In this document: positions 44,670-55,564 of the stretch, piece by piece
Layout: every line of letters starts with the position of its first letter
Numbering within the stretch: position 1 is the stretch's first letter
NCBI GenBank assembly: GCA_006226775.1
Contig: SBGD01000059.1
Coordinates: forward strand, 1 to 64,000
Source of the DNA: Paracoccaceae bacterium
GTDB lineage: Bacteria; Pseudomonadota; Alphaproteobacteria; Rhodobacterales; Rhodobacteraceae
Reading direction: 5' to 3'
Length of the DNA stretch: 64,000 nucleotides
Notes under the pieces: generated by a model
Seen by the model: the letters and a program-made list of their open reading frames with translations, nothing else
Databases searched by the model: none
What the model was told of the DNA's origin: nothing
Program-made: the position numbers and the translations under genes

Positions 44670-45671
44670 TCAGGTCTGGAGAGCCAGAGCCTCGGCGTTG
44701 ACGGTGAAATCGGGGGTCTGCCCGGTGAGAACCCTGGCGACCTGGGTCGCCGCCCCCTCGCGCGCAGCACGGATCGAGTCCTCCGAGTAATAGGCGGCAT
44801 GGGGCGTCACCAGGACGTTGGGCAGGGTAAAGAGCGGGTTGTCGGCGGGGTCCCAGGCGGCGCGCTTGGCCGGCTCCTCCTCGGGGTCGTCCAGCCCGGC
44901 GGCGGCCAGGTGGCCCTCGGTCAGCGCGCGAAAGAGCGCGGCGTTATCGACGGTGGGGCCACGCCCGGTATTGACGAGGATCGCGCCGGGTTTCATGGCG
45001 GCGAACTCGGCATCCGACAGGAAGTGCCGGGTTTCGGGCGTCATCGGCGCCTGCATCAGGATATAGTCCGAGCGCGCCAGCAGCGCCTCCTTGGAGACAA
45101 GCGCGACCCCCAGGTCGCGCGCCAGACCCGCGGGCAGGAAGGGGTCATAGGCGATGATCTCGGTGCCGAAGGCGCGGGCGCGATGGGCGATGGCCTGGCC
45201 GATCTTGCCGAAGGAGACGATGCCCATGGTGCGCCCGCGCAGGCGCCGCACCGGCGCGCCGCTCTGCCACTTCCAGACCCCCGCATGGGTGGCCCGGTCA
45301 TAGGCCGGCAGGCTGCGCGCCAGCGTCATCCACAGGGCAATGGCGTGGTCGGCCACCTCCTCGGTGCAGTAGTCGCGCACGTTGGTCACCAGGATGCCGC
45401 GCTGGGTCGCGGCCTCGACATCGACGATATCGACCCCGACGCCGTAGCGCGCGATCACCTTGCAATGCTCCATCCGGGCGATGGTTTCGGGGCCGACGCG
45501 GGCATATTGGTTCATGATCGCCGCGCAGTCGCGGGCCTCGGCGAAAAGATCGGATTCCTGCCGGGCCTGAAGCGCCACGACCTCGGCACCGGCGGCCTCG
45601 AGAATGCCGCGTTCGATATCGACATCCCCGAAATCATAGTCGGTGATCACAACTTTCGGCTTCACGTTCAT
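44670..45671 (-). CDS. D-2-hydroxyacid dehydrogenase (CtBP-like)
   Basis: A 333-residue NAD(P)-dependent dehydrogenase that interconverts a 2-keto and 2-hydroxy acid. The Rossmann signature is GRTMGIVSFGKIGQAIAHRA; catalytic residues are visible as Arg in ILVNTGRGPTVD, the acidic DPEEEPAKR and His in VLVTPHAAYYSEDS; the early KVIARYGVGVDIVDVEAATQRGI is typical of the C-terminal-binding-protein-like branch. Start at 45671 is preceded by GGAGGAAAGAC. It is first in the left-reading arm, 36 bases from the second copy of the operator. Confidence 0.88.
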   Translation of the reverse strand: MNVKPKVVITDYDFGDVDIERGILEAAGAEVVALQARQESDLFAEARDCAAIMNQYARVGPETIARMEHCKVIARYGVGVDIVDVEAATQRGILVTNVRDYCTEEVADHAIALWMTLARSLPAYDRATHAGVWKWQSGAPVRRLRGRTMGIVSFGKIGQAIAHRARAFGTEIIAYDPFLPAGLARDLGVALVSKEALLARSDYILMQAPMTPETRHFLSDAEFAAMKPGAILVNTGRGPTVDNAALFRALTEGHLAAAGLDDPEEEPAKRAAWDPADNPLFTLPNVLVTPHAAYYSEDSIRAAREGAATQVARVLTGQTPDFTVNAEALALQT

Positions 45672-45706
45672 GTCTTTCTCCTCCGGGCGACACTGCTGCA
45701 CGACTG

Positions 45707-45723
45707 ATATCTGATACATCAGA
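45707..45723. promoter_or_regulatory. Predicted GntR operator, site 2
   Basis: ATATCTGATACATCAGA, identical in all 17 bases to 38191-38207, with the palindrome extended here to ATCTGAT-AC-ATCAGAT. It lies just upstream of the 2-hydroxyacid dehydrogenase gene. Confidence 0.75.
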
Positions 45724-45876
45724 TGTGTGTCAAGGAGATTCTTCCCCTCGGCCTGGTGCGGGGCAATTGGCCGAGGGGTCAGCGGATCGGGGGTTGCACG
45801 GTCGCGCGGCGCGCCCGGCGGTGCTGGCTGGGCGCGCGAAGCGGCGATGTGGGTCCGGCCAAGCGGCGGGCGCCTG

Positions 45877-47507
45877 TCAGGTGATGTCCCAGAGCTTGTG
45901 CAGCGCCTCGAGATAGGCCGGATCGTGGGTCCATTTCGGCATCAGGTCGCGCGCCATGTCGAAGGTGATCTCGGGATAGGCGGCGCGCCATTTGCGCCCC
46001 GCCTCGATCGCGGCCGCGTGGTTTCCGGCCAGCCAATGGGTGCCGAAAAGCATCCGGTAGGCCCAGGTCACGCCGGTGCCCTCGCGCAGGCCCTGCTCGC
46101 AGAGCGCGATGCTCTCGTCGAACCGCCGCAGGGCGCGCAGCCCGGCAGAGCGGCCGAACAAGCCGTTGAAATGAAACGGATCGAGCGGGCTGAGCCGATC
46201 ATAGCGGTCGAAGGCGGCCATGCCGATGTCGGTGTCGCCGACATAGATCGCCGTCCAACCCAGCCGCAGCCAGCCCCAGGCATTGTTGGGATCGAGCGCC
46301 AGCGCCCGGTCGACCATCGCCCTTGCGCGGGCAAAATCGTTCAGCGCCAGCCCGCAGGCCGCCGAGAGGGCCACCAGCGCCGCCGGGTTGTCCTGCACCT
46401 GCGGCGCGGCGCGCGCCACCAGCGCCGCGGCGGCGTCGCGGTCGGCGCGGCCATCGGTGGTCCACGTGTAGCAGCATTGATGCGCGTGGCACCACGCCTT
46501 GTAGGCCATGGCCAGCGCATAGTCTGGCTGATGCTCCAGCGCCTTGTCCAGCAGGGCGATGGCCCTGCGGTTCTCTTCCCCCGATGGGCCCAGAAATGCG
46601 GCAGCGCGGTCAGCATCAGGTCATAGGCGGTCCGGTCCTGCGCCGGGCGGGCGCGGGCGCGGGCGATCTCGGCGGCGCGCAGGGGCGGCAGGATCTGGCC
46701 CGCCACCTGGGCGGCGATGCGGTCGAGCAGGTCGAAAAGGTCATCGAGCCGGTCGTCGAACCGCTCGGACCAGACCAGCTGGCCATCGGCGCCGCGCACC
46801 AGCTGCACCGCGATGCGCACCCGCTCGGCCGCCCGTCGCACCGAGCCTTCGACAAGGTATTGCGCGCCCAGCTTCCCGGCGCTTTGCGGCGCGTCCAGCC
46901 CCTGGCCGCGCAGGGCAAAGGCCGATTGCCGGGCGATGACGCGGAAATCGTGGCTGCGGCTGAGCGCGCCGGTGATCTCCTCGACCACGCCATCGGCGAA
47001 CATGTCGGCCTCGGGCGCGCCGAATTCGCGGAACGGCAGCACCGCCAGCGTCGGCGGATCGGGTGCCGCGGTCGGCTCTGGCGCGGGCGGCCCTGGTGCG
47101 GTCGGCTCTGGCGCGGGCGGCGGATCGGCGGCGCGCTGCTGGCGCAGCCAATCCTCGAACCCCTCGGAGGCGAGGTCGAAGCCCTGCAGCACCTCGCCCT
47201 GCCCGCCCACCGCGAGCGCGACCCGCGCCGGATCGAGCCAGACCGCCTGGCGATCCGCCGTCAGCACGCCCTCGGGCAAGGCGCGGCGCAGCACCGACAA
47301 TTCCTGGCGCAGCGAGGCGCGGGCCTGGTCGCCCGAGCGGTCGCTCCAGAGCAGATCGGCAAGCCAGGCGCGCTCGGCCCGCATCCCCGGTTGCAGGGCA
47401 AGGCTGGCCAGCAGGGCCTGCCCCCGCCGCGACAGGCCGGGGATCGCGGCGCCCGGGGCCGCCACGATCCGCAGCGGGCCGCGCATATGCAGGGTCAGAT
47501 CGGGCAT
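45877..47507 (-). pseudogene. Winged-helix/TolB-like/TPR regulator, broken by a frameshift
   Basis: Two adjoining reading frames encode one recognisable protein. The first part (from MPDLTLHMRGP at 47507) has a SARP/OmpR-like DNA-binding head (WLADLLWSDRSGDQARASLRQELSVLRRAL), a Pro/Ala-rich linker, and a TolB/FlgO-like domain (TLAVLPFREFGAPEADMFADGVVEEITGALSR). After ALPHFWAHR the frame is lost at a five-C run (46578-46582); adding one base there restores GEENRRAIALLDKALEHQP and the TPR-type C-terminus ending WDIT at 45877. Relatives link transcription control or adenylate-cyclase-type signalling with TPRs. Whether the shift is real, a sequencing error or programmed cannot be told. It is divergent from the DUF1127 gene. 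Confidence 0.8.
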
Positions 47508-47676
47508 CCGGGGCGGCACATCTCCTCTCGTCACGGCGATTTTACGCGGGGCACGGCGATTTTGACGGAAGTCTTGCACGCGCCCGGCGCATTTGCACCC
47601 GGGATTTTGCGCGCGTCTTGCGGGCCCGGGCGAGAGTGGAGCCATCAGATGTCACCCCACCCGGAAGGACCCCGCC

Positions 47677-47874
47677 ATGCAGAGCCTCACCACCAGCACC
47701 CGCCGCACCGCCGCCCGCCGCTGGAGCCCGCGCCCCCTGATCCTGCGCGCGCTTGACCGGCTGATCGCGGCCGACCGCGCCTATCGCGAGCGCAGCAAGA
47801 TGCGGCGGCTGAGCGACGAGCAGCTGCGCGACATGGGGCTGAGCCGCCGCGACGCGCCGCGCGGCAGGCGCTGA
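47677..47874 (+). CDS. DUF1127 small basic protein
   Basis: A 65-residue, strongly basic protein. The C-terminal part SKMRRLSDEQLRDMGLSRRDA is the DUF1127 (YjiS-like) signature; some alphaproteobacterial members are linked to RNA binding and to phosphate or growth-phase responses. GGAAGGACCCCGCC precedes the ATG. It is divergent from the frameshifted regulator and followed by a strong terminator, so it is a one-gene transcript. Confidence 0.8.
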   Translation: MQSLTTSTRRTAARRWSPRPLILRALDRLIAADRAYRERSKMRRLSDEQLRDMGLSRRDAPRGRR

Positions 47875-47896
47875 TCCCGCGCCAAGCCGCCGATCA

Positions 47897-47928
47897 CCGG
47901 CCCGGACCCCTGTTCCGGGCCGGTTTTT
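47897..47928 (+). terminator. Rho-independent terminator after DUF1127 gene
   Basis: Perfect 10-bp stem (CCGGCCCGGA, loop CCCCTGT, TCCGGGCCGG) followed by TTTTT, 22 bases after the stop codon. Confidence 0.9.
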
Positions 47929-48076
47929 CCGTGTAGCGGCGGCGCGCGGCGGGCGGGGAACCACCCATGGCCAAAGGCGGTGCTTGACCTCGCCGGTCGA
48001 GACGTCACATTTCCCCCGAAGGGCCATGTCAGCGGCGGGAGCAACCTGCCCGTGGTTCGAGCAGAAAGGTGATCCC

Positions 48077-49972
48077 ATGAAATGGCTGTTGCGGTTGATC
48101 GGTGTGGTGGTTCTGGTGGCGGCCGTGGCGGTCGGATCGTTGCTGCTGCTGTCGGGGGAGCGGCTGGCGCGCATCGCCTCGGACCAGCTTACGGCGCAAC
48201 TGGGGCGCGAGGTTTCGATCTCGGGCGAGGTGGCGCTGACCTTCTACCCGGTGCTGGGCGTCAGCACCGGGCCGATCCGCATTGCCAATGCCGATTGGGC
48301 GGGCGAGCGACCGATGTTCCAGGCCGCCTCGGCCACCATCGCGCTTGAGACCCTGCCGCTCTTGCAGCGCGACATCCGGGTCAAGGGGCTGCATGCACAA
48401 GCGCCGGACATCCTGTTGCAGCGCGATGCAGGGGGCCGGGCGAACTGGGACTTCGGCAGCGGCGGCGGATCGTCGGGCCGAGGTGTGGCGCGGCTGAGCA
48501 TCGAGGACCTGACCCTGACCGGCGGCGCGGTCCGCTTCGAGCAGCCGGGGGCCGCGCCCGTGGCCTACCGCGATGTCGACGTGGCGCTGCGCTGGCCGGA
48601 TGCCAGCGGGCCCGCCGATCTGAAGGTGGTGCTGCGCCCCGGCGGAAGCGATGTGACGGTGACCGCCAAACTGGCCTCGCCGCTGAATTTCATCGCCGGC
48701 GGCGCGCATCCGGTGACGGCGAAGCTGGCCGCGCGCGGCGGCAGCGTCGATTTTTCCGGCAAGGCCGGGATGGACGGCCAGGCGCAGGGGCGGCTGGTGG
48801 CAGACCTGGCCTCGACCTCGGGGTTCCTGTCGGCGCTGGGGCTGGGGGCGGTCGACCTGCCGCGCGGCCTGGGCCAGGCGATCGAGGCGCAGACCGAGGT
48901 GACGGTGACCGCCGACCAGCGGGTGGCGCTGCGCGGGCTGACGGCGGTGCTCGACCAGAACCGGCTGGCGGGGGATGTCGATGTCTTTCTGGCCGGCAAG
49001 CCGCGGGTGAACGGCAAGCTGCAGGCCGGGGCGCTGGACCTCTCGGCGCTGACCGAAGGCGGGTCTTCCTCGGGGGGCAGCGAGGGCTGGTCGACGGCGC
49101 CGATCGACGCCTCGGCGCTGGCGCTTTTCGACGGCGAGCTGCTGATCGACGCGGATTCGCTCGACCTCGGCACGCTGAACTTTGGCAAGACGCGCATCCT
49201 GGTGACCAACGACAACTCCCGCGCGGTCTTCTCGATCCGCGAATTGCAAGGCTACGAGGGCGGGTTCTCGGGCCAGTTCGTGATCAACAACCGCAACGGG
49301 CTGTCGGTGGGCGGCGATCTGACCGGGCGGAACGTCGAGGCCAAGGCGCTGTTGAAGGACCTGACCGGCACCGACCGGCTGTCGGGCAAGGCGGATGCCG
49401 AGATCGCGTTCCTCGGCGTGGGCCAATCGGTGGACGCGATTGTCGCCTCGCTGCGCGGCAAGGGCGCGTTTTCCTTTGGCCGCGGGGTGATTTCCGGCAT
49501 CGACCTCGACCGGATCATGCGCGGCGGCGCCATCGGCGGCGGCACGACGATCTTCGACAGCCTGGCCGCGACCTGGGAGATCGCCGACGGCACGCTGCGC
49601 AACAACGACCTGGCGATGGTGCTGGCGGCGCTGAATGCGGAAGGCGACGGCAAGGTGAACCTGCACGGGCGCAGCCTCGACTATGTCTTCACGCCGCGGC
49701 TGCTGAAGGCACGCGATGGCAAGGGGCTGGCCATTCCGGTGCGCATCAAGGGCAGCTGGTCGAACCCGCGGATCACGGCGGACCTGGACAAGGCCATCGA
49801 CATGAACTTTGCCGAGGAGAAGAAGCAGATCGAGGAGGAGGTGAAGAAGCGGATCGGCGAGGAACTGGGGATCGAGACGCGCGAGGGCGAGAGCCTGGAG
49901 GATGCGGTCAGAAAGAAGGTCGAGGACGAGTTGCTGAAGGGGCTGGGCGGGCTGTTGGGCGGGCGGAACTGA
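48077..49972 (+). CDS. AsmA family protein
   Basis: A 631-residue protein with an N-terminal membrane anchor (MKWLLRLIGVVVLVAAVAVG) and a long periplasmic body rich in beta strands. The AsmA-type C-terminus is visible (LRGKGAFSFGRGVISGIDLDRIMRGG, followed by TIFDSLAATWEIADGTLRNNDLAM), then a charged helical tail (EEKKQIEEEVKKRIGEELG). AsmA-like proteins are credited with phospholipid transport to the outer membrane. Start at 48077 follows AAAGGTGATCCC. It is the only gene between two terminator-like structures. Confidence 0.85.
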   Translation: MKWLLRLIGVVVLVAAVAVGSLLLLSGERLARIASDQLTAQLGREVSISGEVALTFYPVLGVSTGPIRIANADWAGERPMFQAASATIALETLPLLQRDIRVKGLHAQAPDILLQRDAGGRANWDFGSGGGSSGRGVARLSIEDLTLTGGAVRFEQPGAAPVAYRDVDVALRWPDASGPADLKVVLRPGGSDVTVTAKLASPLNFIAGGAHPVTAKLAARGGSVDFSGKAGMDGQAQGRLVADLASTSGFLSALGLGAVDLPRGLGQAIEAQTEVTVTADQRVALRGLTAVLDQNRLAGDVDVFLAGKPRVNGKLQAGALDLSALTEGGSSSGGSEGWSTAPIDASALALFDGELLIDADSLDLGTLNFGKTRILVTNDNSRAVFSIRELQGYEGGFSGQFVINNRNGLSVGGDLTGRNVEAKALLKDLTGTDRLSGKADAEIAFLGVGQSVDAIVASLRGKGAFSFGRGVISGIDLDRIMRGGAIGGGTTIFDSLAATWEIADGTLRNNDLAMVLAALNAEGDGKVNLHGRSLDYVFTPRLLKARDGKGLAIPVRIKGSWSNPRITADLDKAIDMNFAEEKKQIEEEVKKRIGEELGIETREGESLEDAVRKKVEDELLKGLGGLLGGRN

Positions 49973-50015
49973 GACGCGGGCGGCGGGGTTTGGCGCCTGT
50001 GCCGTCATGCGCGCG

Positions 50016-50079
50016 GTCATCCCGGGCTTGACCCGGGATCTCCTGGTCCCTTGAGATCCCGGGTCAAGCCCGGGATGAC
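50016..50079. repeat. Long perfect fold-back element, 27-bp arms
   Basis: The left arm 50016-50042 (starts GTCATCCCGGGCTTGACCCG) is exactly complementary to the right arm 50053-50079, with a 10-base loop CTGGTCCCTT. Each arm contains its own palindrome around CCCGGG...CCCGGG. It lies between the asmA-like and atpC genes and is the intergenic counterpart of the units in dnaE. Confidence 0.9.
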
Positions 50080-50127
50080 GGATCGCGAAGCGAAGGCTTC
50101 AGCCCTCCGGAATCCAGGACCCCGACA

Positions 50128-50158
50128 CGAAAAAAGGCGCGCAGATCTGCGCGCCTTT
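50128..50158 (-). terminator. Rho-independent terminator of the atpHAGDC operon
   Basis: The 20-base perfect palindrome GGCGCGCAGATCTGCGCGCC (50136-50155) is followed on the minus strand by TTTTTT and preceded by AAA. It stands 21 bases downstream of atpC and ends the operon. Confidence 0.9.
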
Positions 50159-50178
50159 GTCATTGTGATCCTGCGGTG

Positions 50179-50616
50179 TCAGAGGTTCGGCTGGTTGGCC
50201 GAAAGGCCGATCTGGCCGCCCATGGCGACCATGTCGGCCACCAGTTTCACGGCATCGTCGACGATGCCATGGTCGGGCTCCTTGGCCTCTTTCGCGGCCT
50301 TGTGGACCGCGGCGGCCTCGGCGATCATCTCGTCGAGCAGCGCCTGGGTCATGTCGGCGCGCGGGATGGCGCGTTCGGCAAGGACGGTCACGCCGTCGGC
50401 CTTGATCTGGGCAAAGCCGCCGGTGACGACATATTCCACCGTCTCGCCCCCGCCCTCGGCCCGCAGAACACCGGGGCGCAGGGTGGTGATGGTCGGCGAA
50501 TGATCGGCCATGGCCGTCATGTCGCCATCGGCGCCGGGGATCTGGACCTGGGTCACCTTGCGCGAGGCGAGGCTGCGCTCGGGGCTGACCAGATCGAATT
50601 GCATTTCATCTGCCAT
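50179..50616 (-). CDS. atpC: ATP synthase F1 epsilon subunit
   Basis: Central-stalk subunit that couples rotation to the F1 catalytic head and restrains ATP hydrolysis. The 145-residue protein has the beta-sandwich N-terminal domain ([32 protein letters not shown] and [10 protein letters not shown]) and a short helical C-terminus ([19 protein letters not shown]). Last gene of the F1 operon; 83 bases separate it from atpD. GGAG precedes the start codon. Confidence 0.95.
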   Translation of the reverse strand: MADEMQFDLVSPERSLASRKVTQVQIPGADGDMTAMADHSPTITTLRPGVLRAEGGGETVEYVVTGGFAQIKADGVTVLAERAIPRADMTQALLDEMIAEAAAVHKAAKEAKEPDHGIVDDAVKLVADMVAMGGQIGLSANQPNL

Positions 50617-50699
50617 GGGTTTCTCCTTGGGAGAGGCTACCCCTCTTCCAGCCCTTACGGGCTGTCATCGGGGCAGCCGCCAGTTGATCGGGCCCGGGT

Positions 50700-53022
<2,323 letters not shown>

Positions 53023-53034
53023 TGGCCTATCTCC

Positions 53035-54573
53035 TTATGCGAAGTCAGCGGCGTATTCGTCCAGTGCGGCGCGGATCCTGTCTTCGGCGTCCCCCTTGAT
53101 CTTCGGGTCCTCTTCGGTGATCCACTCGAGCAGGTCGGCGTGCTTGGACCGCAGGTGCTGGAGCAGGCCCTTCTCGAACCGGCCCACTTCGGAGACCTTT
53201 ATCTTGTCGAGGTAGCCCTTGGTGCCGGCGAAGATGACGCAGACGATTTCCGCGTTGGTCAGCGGCGAATACTGCGGCTGTTTCATCAGCTCGGTCAGGC
53301 GCGCACCACGGTTCAAGAGCTGCTGGGTTGCCGCATCCAGGTCGGAGCCGAACTGGGCAAAGGCCGCCATTTCGCGGTACTGCGCCAGTTCCAGCTTCAC
53401 CGGACCGGCGACCGACTTCATCGCGTTGGTCTGGGCCGAGGAGCCGACGCGCGAGACCGACAGACCGGTGTTCACGGCGGGGCGGATGCCCTGGTAGAAG
53501 AGCTCGGTTTCCAGGAAGATCTGGCCGTCGGTGATCGAGATCACGTTGGTCGGAATGAAGGCCGAGACGTCGCCGCCCTGGGTTTCGATGATCGGCAGCG
53601 CGGTGAGCGAGCCGGAGCCATTGTCTTCGTTCAGCTTGGCCGACCGCTCGAGCAGGCGGGAGTGCAGGTAGAAGACGTCGCCCGGATAGGCTTCCCGCCC
53701 CGGCGGACGGCGCAGCAGCAGCGACATCTGGCGATAGGACACGGCCTGTTTCGACAGGTCATCATAGACGATCAGCGCGTGGCGGCCATTGTCGCGGAAG
53801 AACTCGGCCATGGCGGTGGCGGCATAGGGCGCCAGGAACTGCATCGGCGCGGGGTCCGAGGCGGTGGCGGCGACGACGATGGAGTAATCGATGGCGCCGG
53901 TCTCTTCGAGACGTTTCACCAGCTGTGCCACGGTCGAGCGCTTCTGGCCGATGGCCACGTAGACGCAGTAGAGCTTCTTGCTCTCGTCATCGCCGGCGGC
54001 GTCGTTGTAGGACTTCTGGTTGAGGATCGTGTCAAGCGCCACGGCGGTCTTGCCGGTCTGCCGGTCGCCGATGATCAGCTCGCGCTGGCCACGGCCGATC
54101 GGGATCATCGAGTCGATCGCCTTCATGCCGGTCGCCATCGGCTCATGCACCGATTTGCGCGGGATGATGCCGGGGGCTTTCACGTCCGCGATGCGACGCT
54201 CGGAGGCGTTGATCGGGCCCTTGCCGTCCAGCGGGTTGCCGAGACCGTCGACCACGCGCCCCAGAAGCTCGTTGCCGGCGGGCACGTCCACGATGGACTT
54301 GGTGCGCTTGACGGTATCGCCTTCCTTGATGTCGCGGTCGGAGCCGAAGATCACGATCCCGACGTTGTCGGCTTCGAGGTTCAGAGCCATGCCCATGATG
54401 CCGCCCGGAAACTCGACCATCTCGCCCGCCTGGATGGCGTCGAGGCCGTGAACCCGCGCGATACCGTCACCGACGCTGAGCACGCGGCCCACTTCGGCGA
54501 CTTCGGCGTCCTGCCCGAAGTTCTTGATCTGCTCCTTTAGGATCGCAGAAATCTCGGCTGCTTGGATACCCAT
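53035..54573 (-). CDS. atpA: ATP synthase F1 alpha subunit
   Basis: Non-catalytic nucleotide-binding subunit, 512 residues. Walker A is [19 protein letters not shown]; other clear motifs are [23 protein letters not shown]-type ([16 protein letters not shown]), [31 protein letters not shown] and the C-terminal [19 protein letters not shown]. It starts one base after the atpH stop codon. Confidence 0.97.
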   Translation of the reverse strand: MGIQAAEISAILKEQIKNFGQDAEVAEVGRVLSVGDGIARVHGLDAIQAGEMVEFPGGIMGMALNLEADNVGIVIFGSDRDIKEGDTVKRTKSIVDVPAGNELLGRVVDGLGNPLDGKGPINASERRIADVKAPGIIPRKSVHEPMATGMKAIDSMIPIGRGQRELIIGDRQTGKTAVALDTILNQKSYNDAAGDDESKKLYCVYVAIGQKRSTVAQLVKRLEETGAIDYSIVVAATASDPAPMQFLAPYAATAMAEFFRDNGRHALIVYDDLSKQAVSYRQMSLLLRRPPGREAYPGDVFYLHSRLLERSAKLNEDNGSGSLTALPIIETQGGDVSAFIPTNVISITDGQIFLETELFYQGIRPAVNTGLSVSRVGSSAQTNAMKSVAGPVKLELAQYREMAAFAQFGSDLDAATQQLLNRGARLTELMKQPQYSPLTNAEIVCVIFAGTKGYLDKIKVSEVGRFEKGLLQHLRSKHADLLEWITEEDPKIKGDAEDRIRAALDEYAADFA

Positions 54574-55134
54574 TTATCCGACCTCTTTCATTGCATTCTG
54601 GAGGGAATTGAGCTTCGAACGGATCGAGGTATCGATCATCTTCGAGCCCACCTTGACGACAAGACCGCCGATGAGGCTTTCATCGACGGTCGCATTCATT
54701 TTGACATCCTTGCCAACGGCGGTCTTGAGCGTCGATGCAAGGGCATCGGCCTGCTCCTGGTTCAGCGGCTGCGCGCTGACCACCTCCGCGGTGACCTCGC
54801 CCTTGTGGGCGGCAATCTTGTCACGCAGTTGCGCGATCAGCTGCGGCAGGACGAACAGGCGGCGCTTGGAGGCCATCAGGCCCAGCGTCTTCACCAGCAC
54901 CGGGCGCAGCTTCATTTGCTTGGCAATCGCGGTGATCGCCGCTTCCTGCGCGCTGCGCGAATAGACCGGGCTGGCGATCAGATCGCGCAGGTCCGCGCTT
55001 TCGCCCAGCGCGGCCGACAGATCGTCGAGGTTGCCTTCAAGCTCGGCAATCTTGCCATTCTCATGAGCGATCTCAAACACCGCCGTCGCATAGCGCTCGG
55101 CAATGCCAGAGGAAATCGAAGCTGGTTCGGACAC
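54574..55134 (-). CDS. atpH: ATP synthase F1 delta subunit
   Basis: Peripheral-stalk connector, 186 residues. It shows the OSCP/delta pattern: [29 protein letters not shown] at the N-terminus and [56 protein letters not shown] at the end. The start is GTG at 55134 (VSEPAS), preceded by AGGGTGGAC; upstream in-frame ATGs at 55266 would add about 44 residues unlike the family. As in other alphaproteobacteria, the F0 genes (atpIBEF) are not next to the F1 operon. Confidence 0.95.
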   Translation of the reverse strand: MSEPASISSGIAERYATAVFEIAHENGKIAELEGNLDDLSAALGESADLRDLIASPVYSRSAQEAAITAIAKQMKLRPVLVKTLGLMASKRRLFVLPQLIAQLRDKIAAHKGEVTAEVVSAQPLNQEQADALASTLKTAVGKDVKMNATVDESLIGGLVVKVGSKMIDTSIRSKLNSLQNAMKEVG

Positions 55135-55564
55135 GTCCACCCTTCCGACTATCTGGCCCCGGTTGACAAGCCAGCAGACGGCTTCCGGGGGCGTTTCCCG
55201 GCCCTGAACTGTTTCAAGGCGCAAAATCACGCCGGATGTAGCAGAGCCTATCCAACCCCGCAACATGCTTGAGGTCTTTTGCGCACCGGTGATTATTTAA
55301 TAAACTCAACAACCTACCATACATGCGACCGATTGCGCACCCATTGGCGGGGCAAAAACCCATCAATTTCGAAGCCTTGCGGGATTCCCTGACGCTACGG
55401 CGGCTCTGCGCGTGGGCCCCGCGCCGTGCCAAACCCCGGTGTCCGATCCCCTGGCCTTGCGGGCCCGGGGCCGGTCTTCGACTTCGCGATTGACTCGCAT
55501 TGGCGTCATACGCAAACGTTCCCGGTCGGTTTTCGATATGTTGTTTTGTGGAAAGGGTTTGTCC
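55135..55564. other. Divergent intergenic region, atp operon and RTX-like gene
   Basis: About 430 bases with no supported gene. It must carry the leftward atpHAGDC promoter; the AT-rich stretch around 55285-55325 (ATTATTTAATAAACTCAAC) is the most promoter-like part. A rightward promoter for the acidic protein is likely in the lower G+C section near 55510-55560. Confidence 0.4.

Noticed and set aside
46341-47645. A complete 434-residue protein ending at 46341
   Set aside because: The last 70 residues (after ALPHFWAHR) are a Trp/Arg-rich out-of-frame translation, whereas the other frame continues the TPR pattern; the gene is better read as frameshifted.
50128-50158. Integration or attachment site (perfect palindrome with BglII-like core)
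   Set aside because: The flanking A and T runs and the position just after atpC make it a standard terminator.
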